64,000 bases of DNA from Campylobacter sp. RM16704 (GTDB taxonomy: Bacteria; Campylobacterota; Campylobacteria; Campylobacterales; Campylobacteraceae), in contig NZ_CP007769.1 in NCBI RefSeq assembly GCF_000816245.1, positions 218,464 through 282,463 on the forward strand. The letters run 5' to 3'. The notes beneath the pieces were generated by a model, which was given only the letters and a program-made list of their open reading frames with translations, made no database searches and was not told where the DNA came from. A program made the position numbers and the translations under genes. Shown here one piece after another: positions 8,663-17,614 of the stretch (position 1 is its first letter; the number at the start of each line of letters is the position of its first letter).

Positions 8663-9244
8663 ATGAAAACCATTGATCAAATTTATCAAGCAAAAATAGA
8701 AATCAAAAAATCAACTTTTTTATCTTTTTTATGTCCTTTTGAAGATTTTCAAATTTTAATGCAAAGACTAAGAAATGAACATTTAAAAGCTGTGCATTTT
8801 GTATATGCTTATAGGTATTTAAATGAATTTAATCAAATCATAGAAGATAAAAGTGATGATGGTGAGCCAAAAGGAACCTCTGCAATGCCTTGTTTGAATG
8901 TCTTAAGAGGAGCTTTGCTTGTTAATTGTGCGGTGATTGTGGTGCGTTATTTTGGAGGGATTAAACTTGGTACAGGTGGTCTTGTAAGAGCTTATAGCGA
9001 AGCCACAAATGAAGCTATTTTAAATGCAACGCTTTTAGAATTTGAAGCAAAAAATATTTTAAATTTAAACATTCCTTTTTATCTTTATGCAAGATTTGAG
9101 CATTTTTTAAATAAAAATAACATTTCATATGAAAAAAAATTTCAAGAAAATGTTGAATTGATTTTAAGCGTTAATGCTAAAGAAGAAGAGGAATTTAAAA
9201 AATTTGCAAAAGAGTTTGAATTTAGCGGACTTGTTTGGAAGTAA
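8663..9244 (+). CDS. yigZ: YigZ/IMPACT family protein (UPF0029)
   Basis: The N-terminal domain carries the UPF0029 signature (DDGEPKGTSAMPCLNVL, about residues 71-87, then VVRYFGGIKLGTGGLVRAYSEA). The C-terminal 70 residues resemble the small ferredoxin-fold domain of this family. Bacterial YigZ has been linked to nucleic-acid binding and proteolysis, with no settled function; eukaryotic IMPACT regulates GCN2. The gene is single, with its own promoter upstream and a terminator overlapping its stop. Confidence 0.85.
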   Translation: MKTIDQIYQAKIEIKKSTFLSFLCPFEDFQILMQRLRNEHLKAVHFVYAYRYLNEFNQIIEDKSDDGEPKGTSAMPCLNVLRGALLVNCAVIVVRYFGGIKLGTGGLVRAYSEATNEAILNATLLEFEAKNILNLNIPFYLYARFEHFLNKNNISYEKKFQENVELILSVNAKEEEEFKKFAKEFEFSGLVWK

Positions 9245-9259
9245 GCGTTTGCTTACTTC
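9238..9259. terminator. Terminator after yigZ, probably bidirectional
   Basis: Perfect 9-bp stem GAAGTAAGC / GCTTACTTC with a GTTT loop, followed by a T5 run on the plus strand. It contains the yigZ stop codon and lies 5 bp past the end of the convergent gene at 9264. Confidence 0.85.
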
Positions 9260-9263
9260 ATTT

Positions 9264-9596
9264 TTATAAAGAACTTAAAAGATCTTTTACCATATCTTTT
9301 TGTGGCTCTTGTTTTTCTTCTATATTAGCTTGCATAGGAGTTTCATTTTGTCCTCTAAAACGATAATTATAAATATTTGACATATTTGAGCTAAAAATTC
9401 CTGTGCTAAACTGATCTTGACTCATAGCTTTTGAAAAAAGCTCATCAAGTTTTATGCTTTGCTCGTTTAAATTTTCGCTATTGCTTTGACTAAGTAAAGA
9501 CATAAAGTCTTCATTAGCTCCTTGAGTGCTTTTATAAGCACTACTTTGACCATATCCATACTCTTTAACCGATAAATTATCATGGTTAACTTGCAT
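9264..9596 (-). CDS. Cj0428-like hypothetical protein, sigma-54 promoter upstream
   Basis: The 110-aa protein is hydrophilic, rich in Ser, Asn and Gln, and has no membrane segment or signal peptide. No catalytic motif is seen. ATG 9596 is chosen over the in-frame ATG at 9632 because AAAGGAGA sits directly before it and the longer frame would start upstream of the predicted transcription start. Position next to a Cj0427-like gene and an ABC-F gene matches Cj0428-Cj0427-Cj0426. From memory, Cj0428 is among the sigma-54-dependent genes of C. jejuni, which agrees with the promoter here and hints at a flagella-related role. Confidence 0.7.
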   Translation of the reverse strand: MQVNHDNLSVKEYGYGQSSAYKSTQGANEDFMSLLSQSNSENLNEQSIKLDELFSKAMSQDQFSTGIFSSNMSNIYNYRFRGQNETPMQANIEEKQEPQKDMVKDLLSSL

Positions 9597-9630
9597 GTTT
9601 TCTCCTTTCAAAATGTTACAAGGAAAAAAC

Positions 9631-9646
9631 AAGCAAAAATCATTCC
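9631..9646 (-). promoter_or_regulatory. Sigma-54 (RpoN) promoter of the Cj0428-like gene
   Basis: On the minus strand, GGAATGATTTTTGCTT has the invariant GG-N10-GC spacing, with TTGCTT as the -12 element. The predicted start point, near 9621, gives a leader of about 25 nt with the RBS. The site lies just before and within the end of the upstream gene, so this gene can be expressed separately from it. Confidence 0.75.
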
Positions 9647-9979
9647 TTAATCACCATGAGTTGGGTGGTATTCAGCTTCTATTTCATTATTTTTGATAAA
9701 CTCTTCTCTAGCTTTATTACAGCGTTCATCTCTTAATTTTCTATAAGCATTTCTACTTTCTAACTCTTGAGGTTTTAAGGGACGATCTTCTAAAAAAGAA
9801 ATGTGAAAATAAGTATCATCTTCTTTGCTAAATTTTTCATAAAATTCTACATAATCAAAATAATCTTTTTCACTTTGAAAATCTACACTTTCTTCTACAT
9901 AAATAGTTGGCCCAAAGCCTCTGTGATTTTGAGTAAAATGTCCAAAACCAGCTGCATATTTTATCTTAAACGAATTCAT
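9647..9979 (-). CDS. Cj0427-like hypothetical protein
   Basis: A 110-aa soluble protein, acidic overall, without recognisable motifs. It has an aromatic-rich N-terminal half (FGHFTQNHRGFGPTIYVEES) and a charged C-terminal helix. The start ATG overlaps the stop of the ABC-F gene (ATGA), so it is translationally coupled to it. Synteny with Cj0427 is the main support. No function can be given. Confidence 0.65.
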   Translation of the reverse strand: MNSFKIKYAAGFGHFTQNHRGFGPTIYVEESVDFQSEKDYFDYVEFYEKFSKEDDTYFHISFLEDRPLKPQELESRNAYRKLRDERCNKAREEFIKNNEIEAEYHPTHGD

Positions 9980-11550
9980 TCTAAACCTCCTAAAAATTCG
10001 TCATAACTTCCTTTGAAATCTGTTAATTTCCCATTTTCTAAAAACCATATACGATTAGCAAAAGCACTAATTAGCTCTCTATCGTGGCTTATACATATCA
10101 CACAACCTTTGAAATTATACAAGGCTTCACCTAATGCAATGATACTTTCAAGATCTAAATGATTATCCGGTTCATCTAAAAGTAAAAAATTCCCGCGTTC
10201 TAGCATTAGTTTTGAAAGCATTAAGCGGTGTTTTTCGCCTCCGCTTAAACTAGAAGCCATTTTTTCTTGATCGCTTCCGCTAAAAAGCATTCTACCAAGA
10301 CATTTGCGAATTTCATCTAAATCTTTGAATTTTTCACTCATTAACCATTCATAAAGCTTCAAATCTTCATTAATTAAATTTGTTGTATCTTGAGCAAAAT
10401 ATCCCATTTCTATAGTAGCACCAAGGTGAATATGGCCACTATCAGGTTCTAATTTTGAAGCGATGATTTTAGCTAAAGTGCTTTTGCCTACACCATTTGC
10501 ACCAATTAAAGCTATTTTATCACCTTTTTCTAATTTTAATTCTAAATTTTCAAATAAAGTTTTATCATAAGCTTTGCTAATACCTTTTAATTCTAAAACT
10601 TCATTCCCTATTTCTCTATTAGTTCTAAAAACTATGCTAGGATCACGCCTGCTTGAAGTTTTAATCTCTTCAAGTTCAAGTTTTTCTAAAGCTTTGGCCC
10701 TGCTTGTAGCTTGTTTAGCCTTTGATGCGTTTGCACTAAAACGGCGTATGAAATTTTCTAATTCTTCTCTTTCTTTTAAGGTTTTATCGCGTTTGAGTTC
10801 AGCTTGTTTAGCAAGTAAGGTTGAAGCCATATACCAATCATCATAATTTCCTGCAAAATCTCTAATTTGTTTAAAATCCACATCTAAAATTCTTGTACAA
10901 ACTTTATTTAGAAAATGTCTATCATGGCTAATTACTACTAAGGTTCCCTCATGTCTTAAAAGCTCATTTTCAAGCCAAGAAATAGCTTCTAAGTCAAGGT
11001 TGTTTGTAGGCTCATCTAAAAATAACACATCAGCACCTAAAAACAATACTTGTGCTAGTAAAACTTTAAATTTATCTGCACTTTGCAAAGTGCTCATGAG
11101 GGCATTAAAATCTTTAATATTTAAAGAGCTTAAAATTTTTTCACATCTAAGCTCACAATCATAGTTTGGATCCTCTTCTGCTGTTATGATTTCAAGCTCG
11201 CTTAATCTATCATTGATTTCATCGGTAAATTCTTCACTCGTATAAAGTTTTTCTTTTTCTTTTAGTGCATCGTATAATCTTTTATTCGCACACATTACCG
11301 CATCTTTGATGGTGTAGTTTTCAAAAGCAAATTGATCTTGACCTAAAACAGCGATTTTTAAATTTGGATCTATACAAATTTCTCCACTACTTGATTCTAT
11401 TTCGCCTGAGAGAATTTTTAAAAAGGTTGATTTACCAGCTCCATTTGCACCTATCAGTCCATATCTTTCACCGCGGTTTAGTTTTAAATTTACATCTTCA
11501 AATAATAACTGATTTGCAAAACGCATTGAGAGATTTTTTACTTCTACCAT
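9976..11550 (-). CDS. ABC-F family ATPase (Uup/EttA-like)
   Basis: Two ABC domains lie in one 524-aa chain without membrane segments, the hallmark of ABC-F proteins, which act on the ribosome rather than in transport. Walker A motifs are GANGAGKST (about residues 34-42) and GANGVGKST (about 353-361). Walker B motifs are VLFLDEPTNNLD and FLLLDEPDNHLD, and there are LSGGEKHRL and other signature loops. The charged linker (about 245-320, rich in Lys and Glu) is the expected interdomain arm. Corresponds to Cj0426. It heads a three-gene unit. Confidence 0.9.
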   Translation of the reverse strand: MVEVKNLSMRFANQLLFEDVNLKLNRGERYGLIGANGAGKSTFLKILSGEIESSSGEICIDPNLKIAVLGQDQFAFENYTIKDAVMCANKRLYDALKEKEKLYTSEEFTDEINDRLSELEIITAEEDPNYDCELRCEKILSSLNIKDFNALMSTLQSADKFKVLLAQVLFLGADVLFLDEPTNNLDLEAISWLENELLRHEGTLVVISHDRHFLNKVCTRILDVDFKQIRDFAGNYDDWYMASTLLAKQAELKRDKTLKEREELENFIRRFSANASKAKQATSRAKALEKLELEEIKTSSRRDPSIVFRTNREIGNEVLELKGISKAYDKTLFENLELKLEKGDKIALIGANGVGKSTLAKIIASKLEPDSGHIHLGATIEMGYFAQDTTNLINEDLKLYEWLMSEKFKDLDEIRKCLGRMLFSGSDQEKMASSLSGGEKHRLMLSKLMLERGNFLLLDEPDNHLDLESIIALGEALYNFKGCVICISHDRELISAFANRIWFLENGKLTDFKGSYDEFLGGLE

Positions 11551-11647
11551 TAGTATCCTTGAATATTTTGTTATAATTTTACAAAATATTGTATAATACT
11601 TTTTGCGTATATGAGAATATATTTTATTTTTTATGATAAATATTAAA

Positions 11648-11678
11648 AATCAAAGAGAAGTTGTTATTCTCTTTGATT
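11648..11678 (-). terminator. Terminator after the lipoprotein gene
   Basis: Perfect 12-bp stem AATCAAAGAGAA / TTCTCTTTGATT with a 7-nt loop. On the minus strand it is followed by a T-rich run. It ends the leftward TM2-lipoprotein unit. Confidence 0.85.
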
Positions 11679-11687
11679 GATCGTGGG

Positions 11688-12041
11688 TTATCTTTTGTAA
11701 TTTTCAAGTTCCACATAGATTTCTTTTTTATCATCTGTAAATTGAGTTGTAAATTCTATCCACGCTTCATCTTTAAAATTTGTTCCAAAAATTTTTACTT
11801 GTGCTTTGCAATAATTAGTTTTCCCTTCTTGGTCACTTAATTGGGTTATAAAAGCACTATATGTAAATTTAAGCTTTTTTTGTTCTATTTTGGATAGATT
11901 TTGAAATCTATTGTCTAAAATAATAGATGTTAAAATTTCTTGAACAGTTTCATCGTTACATTTTGGAATATTAGATTTTCCGCATGCTATAAATAATATT
12001 GCCAAAGGTGATAATAAAATTAATTTAATAATTTTCTTCAT
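11688..12041 (-). CDS. Small putative lipoprotein
   Basis: A signal peptide with lipobox is visible: a basic start, a hydrophobic stretch (LILLSPLAILFI) and IAC at residues 18-20, so Cys20 would be lipidated. The remaining 98 residues are hydrophilic and contain two further Cys residues. No family is recognised. ATG overlaps the stop of the upstream membrane-protein gene (ATGA). The pair looks like an accessory two-gene unit with its own terminator. Confidence 0.65.
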   Translation of the reverse strand: MKKIIKLILLSPLAILFIACGKSNIPKCNDETVQEILTSIILDNRFQNLSKIEQKKLKFTYSAFITQLSDQEGKTNYCKAQVKIFGTNFKDEAWIEFTTQFTDDKKEIYVELENYKR

Positions 12042-12490
12042 TGATTCTCCTTATATTTATTTAATGCATTTAAAACTTTTTCTAAATTTTGTTTTCTAAG
12101 TTTTTTACCCACTAAGAATAAGTCTATAATATACCAAACCCAAGAATTTAATATATAGATAACCCCTCCTACTATAGCAAAAAAGCTACCCTTGTCGATA
12201 CTGCATTCATCTGCCATGGAAAATATTAGTATGGATGTAAAAGCTAAAATTAATCTTATTAATCCAAGTTTAATATCTCCAATCATAAAACGAGCAATTC
12301 CGAAACTTCCAAGTAAGAAATTTCCTATCCAAAATACCAATGCTGGATTTTTTAAATGAAGTGTTGATAATTTGCTTAAAACACTACTTTTTTGACTTTC
12401 ATTGAGTTTTTCAATTTCTGTTATTATTAATTCTTTTGATTCTTTTGGAAGTTTTTTAGTTAAAGAATTTACTAAAAAAATATATTCCAT
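12038..12490 (-). CDS. TM2-domain membrane protein
   Basis: The N-terminal 50 residues are soluble and charged. Residues 52-130 carry the TM2-type pair of helices with the FLLGSFGIARFMIGDIKLGLIRL pattern (a glycine-rich turn between a hydrophobic helix and a basic loop), a further hydrophobic segment and a final WVWYIIDLFLVGKKLR. This pattern is typical of small TM2 proteins of unknown function. RBS AGGAGG precedes the ATG. It is coupled to the lipoprotein gene. Confidence 0.65.
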   Translation of the reverse strand: MEYIFLVNSLTKKLPKESKELIITEIEKLNESQKSSVLSKLSTLHLKNPALVFWIGNFLLGSFGIARFMIGDIKLGLIRLILAFTSILIFSMADECSIDKGSFFAIVGGVIYILNSWVWYIIDLFLVGKKLRKQNLEKVLNALNKYKENQ

Positions 12491-12670
12491 AAAATCCTCC
12501 TATCCGTGAATAATTTTATTGAAATTATAAAAAATAAATATAAAATAAACCTTAAAAAACATAATATTTATTTATTTTTTTATAAATAAGAATAAATATT
12601 ATGCTGTTTGCTTTTAAATAATTTTCAAGTATTCTCAAAAATATCAATTAAAATAAAGAAGAATATAAAT

Positions 12671-12868
12671 ATGACAAAACGAGATATAGCAGGCTTTTTA
12701 GGAGTTGATGTGCAAACATTGCGTAATTGGCAAAAGACACGCCCTAACCTTTATCGCGTGATTATGCAAGGTTTGGCTATTGAAGAAGCTGTAAAAGAAA
12801 GCAAAGAGCATTATGAAAAACTTTCGTCTATTGCAAAGGATGCACAAAAATATGTATTAAAAAAATAA
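12671..12868 (+). CDS. Small helix-turn-helix protein
   Basis: Residues 2-22 (TKRDIAGFLGVDVQTLRNWQ) form a clear helix-turn-helix of the MerR/Cro type. The rest of the 65-aa protein is a charged helix. ATG 12671 is chosen over 12608 because an AAGAAGAA-type RBS lies just upstream and the longer N-terminus is low-complexity. It may be a counterpart of the small HTH protein Cj0422c. Targets are unknown. It stands alone, with no operon partner. Confidence 0.6.
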   Translation: MTKRDIAGFLGVDVQTLRNWQKTRPNLYRVIMQGLAIEEAVKESKEHYEKLSSIAKDAQKYVLKK

Positions 12869-12881
12869 TTCAAAATTGTTG

Positions 12882-12887
12882 TATAAT
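12882..12887 (+). promoter_or_regulatory. Probable -10 box of the GGDEF-like / phosphohexomutase operon
   Basis: TATAAT in the context TTGTTGTATAAT, 33 bp before the TTG start at 12921. Confidence 0.5.
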
Positions 12888-12920
12888 TTTTAAAATTATT
12901 TTTAAGTTAAGGTTATTTGA

Positions 12921-13919
12921 TTGAATTTAGTTTTGTTATCTTTTTTACCTTCTTTTAGTCTTGTTTTGGAGTTTTTAGCTTTATTTTTAGCTTATTTTTT
13001 TAAGCAAAATAAGATTTTTTTCTTGCTTTTGTTGATTTTATGTGCTAGAGCTTTATCTTTAGTAGCAAGTGAGTATCAAGCACATTTGTTTATCTCGGTG
13101 TTTTTGCCTTTTTCTTTTGTGCTTTTTGTGTTTTTGCAAGATAGTAAGCTTGTGTTTGAAAGAATTAATCTCATTAAATTTGCTTATTTAGCCTTTATGG
13201 GGCTAGTAGCATTGATACTTAGTACAAGTACTAATTTTAACGCAAGTATTACAAGTGAAATTTTTGGCCTCTCAATACAATTTTTTAAGCCTATTAGCGA
13301 GTTAAGTTTTTGTGTGTTTTGGGTAGGATTTGTATTTTTATTATTTTCATATTTTAAAAATAATGATTTTCATTTTTTACTAGCTTATATGGGTTTGAGC
13401 GTGCAATTTTTATTTTATAATAATGTCGATTTGGGTTATTATGAATTTGCCTCTTTAGTTCTAATAGGATTTTTAGTATATAAAGCTTATAAAATAGCCT
13501 TTTTTGACACTTTAACTAATTTACCAAATTTAAAAGCCTTAAGAAGATATGCACAAGGGCTTGAAAATTTTCATCTAGCTTTGATTGAAGTAAAAAATAT
13601 CAATGAAATTTATCATCAAAAAAGCTTAAAAATGGGTGAGTTTATAATGCATGAATTTGCTAGGATTTTAAAAAAAGCTTTACACGCTAGGGTTTTTAAA
13701 GATGATAAGGATTATTTTATCATTGTATTTGAAAATGAAAATATGGCCTTTGTGCAAAGTAAGCTTCAAATGCTTGAAAATTTTATGCAAAAATATACTT
13801 TTGAATTTAAAGAGCAAAGTGCAAAATTAGAAATTAAACTTTGTTTATCTAGTAAAAATGAAAACATAGAAGAGAGTTTAAAACAAGCAAAATTAGAACT
13901 TAGAAGACAAAAGGATTAA
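12921..13919 (+). CDS. Membrane protein with degenerate GGDEF domain
   Basis: The N-terminal 190 residues hold about six or seven hydrophobic segments, most likely a membrane sensor. Residues 195-330 align with a GGDEF domain: the entry signature FFDTLTNLPNLKAL is well preserved, but the GG(D/E)EF active loop is replaced by KDDKDYF, so diguanylate cyclase activity is unlikely. It could bind a nucleotide or act as a scaffold. Translation starts at TTG. The phosphohexomutase gene begins 1 bp after its stop, so the two are cotranscribed. Confidence 0.7.
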   Translation: MNLVLLSFLPSFSLVLEFLALFLAYFFKQNKIFFLLLLILCARALSLVASEYQAHLFISVFLPFSFVLFVFLQDSKLVFERINLIKFAYLAFMGLVALILSTSTNFNASITSEIFGLSIQFFKPISELSFCVFWVGFVFLLFSYFKNNDFHFLLAYMGLSVQFLFYNNVDLGYYEFASLVLIGFLVYKAYKIAFFDTLTNLPNLKALRRYAQGLENFHLALIEVKNINEIYHQKSLKMGEFIMHEFARILKKALHARVFKDDKDYFIIVFENENMAFVQSKLQMLENFMQKYTFEFKEQSAKLEIKLCLSSKNENIEESLKQAKLELRRQKD

Positions 13920-13920
13920 A

Positions 13921-15288
13921 ATGCTAGATTTGATTTTTAGAGAATATGATATAAGAGGACTTTACCCAAACGAATTGAATGAAAAAAGTGTAAAAGCTAT
14001 AGGCTATGCTTTGGGTTTAGAAATGAGAGCAAGAGGTTGTGAGAAAGTAAGCATAGGCTATGATGCAAGATATAGTGCAAATGAACTTTTCAACTATTTA
14101 ATTAGTGGTTTAAATAAAGCTAATATGCAGGTATTTAACATAGGCTTAGCACCAACTCCTATGGGGTATTTTAGCTTATTTTTTGATGATATTTTTGATG
14201 CAAACATTATGATAACAGGCTCGCATAATCCAAAAGAATATAATGGCTTTAAAATTACGATTAAAAAAGAAAGTTTTTTTGGTGCTGATTTAAAAAAACT
14301 TTCTTTAAAAGTACAAGAGTATTTAGAACTTGAAATAAATGATGATTTAAGATATGAAAATTATGATATTAAGAGCTTGTATATAGACTTTTTAGCTAAG
14401 CATTTTTTACATCTTAAAGACTATAAAGAAAAAATCATCATTGATTGTGCAAATGGAGCTACTGGAGTAATTATAAAGCCTTTGGTGGAAAAATTAAATC
14501 TTAATGCACAAATTTTATTTGAAAATCCTGATGGAAATTTTCCAAATCACGCGCCCGATCCAACAGAGCTTGAAAATTTACATGCATTGCAAGTTGCGTT
14601 AAAAGAAAATGAAAATGCAAAAATGGGCTTTGCTTTTGATGGAGATGGGGATCGTTTGGTAGTCGTAAGTAAAGATTATGTATTTAAGGGTGATGAGCTT
14701 TGTTATTTATTTGCTAAAAATATAAAAAATCCTAGAGTTTTAGGTGAAGTAAAATGCTCTAAAAATCTTTTTGATGAGGTGGCAAAATTTGGTTTTATTA
14801 TGATGGGTAAGACCGGACATTCTAATATTAAAAAAATGATGAAAGAGCAAAATATCGACATAGCAGCAGAGCTTAGTGGGCATATTTTCTTCAAAGATAG
14901 ATATTTTGGTTATGATGATGGAATTTATGCATTTTTAAGAACTTTAGAGCTTTTAGTAAATGGTTTTGATATAGAAAAATTAGTTAAAGAGTTGCCAAAA
15001 CTTTATGCAAGTGAAGAGATTAAGCTTAAGGTTAGTGAGGAAAATAAATTTCAAATCATAGAAAAATTTAAAGAAAAAGTAAAAGCAAACGCTTTTGAAA
15101 ATGTGCTTGATTGTAATGAAATTGACGGAGTTAGAATCACATTTAAAGAAGGCTGGGCGCTTTTGCGTGCTTCTAATACAAGTCCATATCTTATCATGCG
15201 TGCTGAAGCTACAAGTGCTGAATTTAAAGACTTTTTAGAAGCAAGAGTAAAAGAACTTTTTGAAGAAATTATAAAAGAGCTTGTATAA
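13921..15288 (+). CDS. Phosphomannomutase / phosphoglucomutase
   Basis: Alpha-D-phosphohexomutase family (455 aa), which interconverts hexose 1- and 6-phosphates for surface-glycan precursors. The phosphoserine loop is TGSHNPKEYNG (about residues 100-110) and the metal loop is DGDGDR (about 240-245). Sugar-binding GEV and the C-terminal phosphate loop RASNTSPYLIMRAE are present. It is the counterpart of Cj1407c. It follows the GGDEF-like gene directly, and its 3' end overlaps the convergent tilS by 20 bp. Confidence 0.92.
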   Translation: MLDLIFREYDIRGLYPNELNEKSVKAIGYALGLEMRARGCEKVSIGYDARYSANELFNYLISGLNKANMQVFNIGLAPTPMGYFSLFFDDIFDANIMITGSHNPKEYNGFKITIKKESFFGADLKKLSLKVQEYLELEINDDLRYENYDIKSLYIDFLAKHFLHLKDYKEKIIIDCANGATGVIIKPLVEKLNLNAQILFENPDGNFPNHAPDPTELENLHALQVALKENENAKMGFAFDGDGDRLVVVSKDYVFKGDELCYLFAKNIKNPRVLGEVKCSKNLFDEVAKFGFIMMGKTGHSNIKKMMKEQNIDIAAELSGHIFFKDRYFGYDDGIYAFLRTLELLVNGFDIEKLVKELPKLYASEEIKLKVSEENKFQIIEKFKEKVKANAFENVLDCNEIDGVRITFKEGWALLRASNTSPYLIMRAEATSAEFKDFLEARVKELFEEIIKELV

Positions 15289-16228
15289 GTTCTTTTACAT
15301 CAATATTTTTTGTGTATAAATATGCTCTTAAGAGTTTAGGAATTTTTGCTTTTCTATAAATTTCTTTAAATTCTTTTGGTATTTTCTCACAATTTACAAA
15401 AGGAAAAATCAAAACTTTTTCTTGTATATAAACAATACCTATTTTATGCGAAATCACCCCATCGCCTTTTAATGCTTCTTGTCTTTGTTTAGCACTTAAA
15501 AGAACTCCAAGTTTTTTGAAACATTTTGCGATTAAGCTTTCATCTTTTTGAGTTATATAAATATTTTTAAATTCGCAAATATTCTCTTCTTTTAAGTCTT
15601 TTTCTAAGTATTTAAAGCTTTTTTTTACTCCATTTGGATAAAACTTTAAAAACTCATTAGCAAAATTTTTGCGTATGAAATTTCTAAAATATTTCTCATC
15701 ATCATTACTCTCATCATGAAAATAAGTGATATTATTTTCTTTTAGGTAGTTTGAAATTTCTTCTTTTGGAGTTTCAAGCAAGGGTCTTATGATGGTAAAA
15801 TATTTTCTTTTTTCAATATCTTTAAAACCAAGTAATTCTCTAAGCCCTGCACCTTTAGAAAACTGCATTAAGAACCATTCTAGTTTATCATTTAGATGAT
15901 GAGCTAATAAAAGATTATCATAAGAGTGATTTTTGCAAAGTTTTTCAAAAAACTCATAACGCAAAGCTCTTGCATGAGCTTCGAAATTTTTTGTTATTTT
16001 GGGTGCGGTTTTGATATAAATTTTTTTATGAAAACTCTTGGCTAATTTTTTAGCACTTTGCTCTTCTTTGTCGCTATTTTTGCGAATTTTGTAGTTTATA
16101 AAAGCAAGGTCAAAATCTATATTTTTTTCTAAAAGCATGAAAAATAAAGCACTAGAATCACTCCCATGAGAAAATGCTAAAAGATTTTTCCCTTGCTTTA
16201 AATGATTTAAATATTTGCTATCAATCAT
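15269..16228 (-). CDS. tilS: tRNA(Ile)-lysidine synthetase
   Basis: TilS attaches lysine to C34 of tRNA-Ile(CAU), changing its specificity to AUA codons. The PP-loop reads [13 protein letters not shown] (about residues 19-31), where the usual SGGxDS has His for the first Gly. The [16 protein letters not shown] segment matches the family. The protein is 319 aa, short compared with E. coli TilS and lacking most of its C-terminal domains, as in other Campylobacterota. ATG 16228 is chosen; an in-frame TTG lies 3 bp upstream. It overlaps the end of rimO by 8 bp and is coupled to it. Confidence 0.9.
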   Translation of the reverse strand: MIDSKYLNHLKQGKNLLAFSHGSDSSALFFMLLEKNIDFDLAFINYKIRKNSDKEEQSAKKLAKSFHKKIYIKTAPKITKNFEAHARALRYEFFEKLCKNHSYDNLLLAHHLNDKLEWFLMQFSKGAGLRELLGFKDIEKRKYFTIIRPLLETPKEEISNYLKENNITYFHDESNDDEKYFRNFIRKNFANEFLKFYPNGVKKSFKYLEKDLKEENICEFKNIYITQKDESLIAKCFKKLGVLLSAKQRQEALKGDGVISHKIGIVYIQEKVLIFPFVNCEKIPKEFKEIYRKAKIPKLLRAYLYTKNIDVKELIQALL

Positions 16229-17537
16229 CAAGCTTTCTTAAGGCTTTTGCAATAAGTTTTTTATCTAAGCTCTGCGTAATTTCACACTCATAAAGCTCAC
16301 CCATTTCTAAATCGCCACAATCACTTTCATTGATGAGAATTTCTCCATCTATATTTCTATCCCAACGCATATCTTTTGCACCGATGAAAAATTCTCCTTC
16401 AGAGCTTTGACCTTCACAAAATGCTAAGGTTTTTTTACTAACTTGTTGGTTAAAGCTTTTTTCTATGCATTCATCTACGATTTTTTCTATCACTTTTAAT
16501 CTTGCATTGATGGTTTTACTAGGAATTTGTTCCATGTCAAAAGCTGCAGTATCTTCTTCTTTAGAATAAGCAAAAACACTAATTCTATCAAAACTAAATT
16601 CTTTTATAAAAGCACATAATTCTTCAAAATCCTCATCACTCTCTCCAGGGTGTCCTACTATAAAACCTGTGCGTAAAAATGAATTTGGGGCTTGTTTCAT
16701 TAAATTTAAAAATTCGATTAATTTAGCTTTGTTAGCCCCACGCTTCATGATTTTAAGCATATTATCACTGATGTGCTGCAGAGGCATATCAAAATAATTT
16801 ACAAAAACTTTTGATTGAATGATTTTTTCTATCACTTCTTTGCTAATGCTTGTTGGGTATAGATATAAAATTCTAGCAGCTTTTACTCCCTGAATGCTTT
16901 CTACTGCTTCAATAAGCTTTAAAAGCCCATCTTTTTGGCCTTGATCAAATAAATACGAGCTTGTATCTTGAGCGATAAAAGAAAAATCTTTATAACCTTT
17001 ACTAGCAAGTTCTTTTACTTCATTTATAATGCTTTTTAAGTTTCTTGATTTGAGTTTGCCTTTAAAACTTGGTATGGCACAAAATGAGCATTTTTGATTA
17101 CACCCTTCAGCTATTTTGATAAAAGCATGATAATTTGATCCAGTAATCACACGATTTGTGTTTTCATCTTGCAAGTAAGTAGAAGTTGAAAAAAGATTAG
17201 TTTTTTTAAGTATCATTTCATCGATTTTTTCATAATCTCCTACACCAGTAAAAAGATCAACTTCAGGTAATTCTTTCATCAATTCTTCGCGGTAGCGTTG
17301 CATTAAGCATCCAGTTACAACCAAGAGAGAATCTTTTTTTCTTTGCTCGTGTAAATCTAAAATCGCATTAATGCTTTCTTTTTTTGCACTATCGATAAAG
17401 CCGCAGGTATTTACAATCAATACATCAGCTATGCTTGGCTCATCACAAATTTCATAATTACTTAATCTTCCAAGCATAATTTCACTATCAACTAAATTTT
17501 TATTACAACCTAACGACATTAAAAAAAGTTTTGGCAT
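16221..17537 (-). CDS. rimO: Ribosomal protein uS12 methylthiotransferase RimO
   Basis: RimO adds a methylthio group to an Asp of ribosomal protein S12. The N-terminal UPF0004 domain starts with [14 protein letters not shown]. The radical-SAM cluster motif is CNQKCSFC (about residues 145-152), and the C-terminus is a TRAM-like domain. Length is 438 aa, the usual size. ATG 17537 is used; an in-frame GTG lies 9 bp upstream but would give an atypical N-terminus. It forms a pair with tilS, as in Cj1454c-Cj1453c, and diverges from prfB. Confidence 0.94.
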   Translation of the reverse strand: MPKLFLMSLGCNKNLVDSEIMLGRLSNYEICDEPSIADVLIVNTCGFIDSAKKESINAILDLHEQRKKDSLLVVTGCLMQRYREELMKELPEVDLFTGVGDYEKIDEMILKKTNLFSTSTYLQDENTNRVITGSNYHAFIKIAEGCNQKCSFCAIPSFKGKLKSRNLKSIINEVKELASKGYKDFSFIAQDTSSYLFDQGQKDGLLKLIEAVESIQGVKAARILYLYPTSISKEVIEKIIQSKVFVNYFDMPLQHISDNMLKIMKRGANKAKLIEFLNLMKQAPNSFLRTGFIVGHPGESDEDFEELCAFIKEFSFDRISVFAYSKEEDTAAFDMEQIPSKTINARLKVIEKIVDECIEKSFNQQVSKKTLAFCEGQSSEGEFFIGAKDMRWDRNIDGEILINESDCGDLEMGELYECEITQSLDKKLIAKALRKLDD

Positions 17538-17568
17538 ATTTCTCACTTTAAATATTTTATTTTTTTGC

Positions 17569-17574
17569 TAAAAT
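17569..17574 (+). promoter_or_regulatory. Probable -10 box of prfB
   Basis: TAAAAT in the Campylobacter-like context TTTTTTGCTAAAAT, 40 bp upstream of the prfB start. Confidence 0.45.
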
Positions 17575-17614
17575 TATAAGATTAAATTATATCGAAATTA
17601 GAAAGAAAATTTTT

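Noticed and set aside
9597-9632. Longer N-terminus for the Cj0428-like protein, beginning at the ATG at 9632
   Set aside because: It starts before the predicted sigma-54 transcription start, and AAAGGAGA stands directly before the ATG at 9596.
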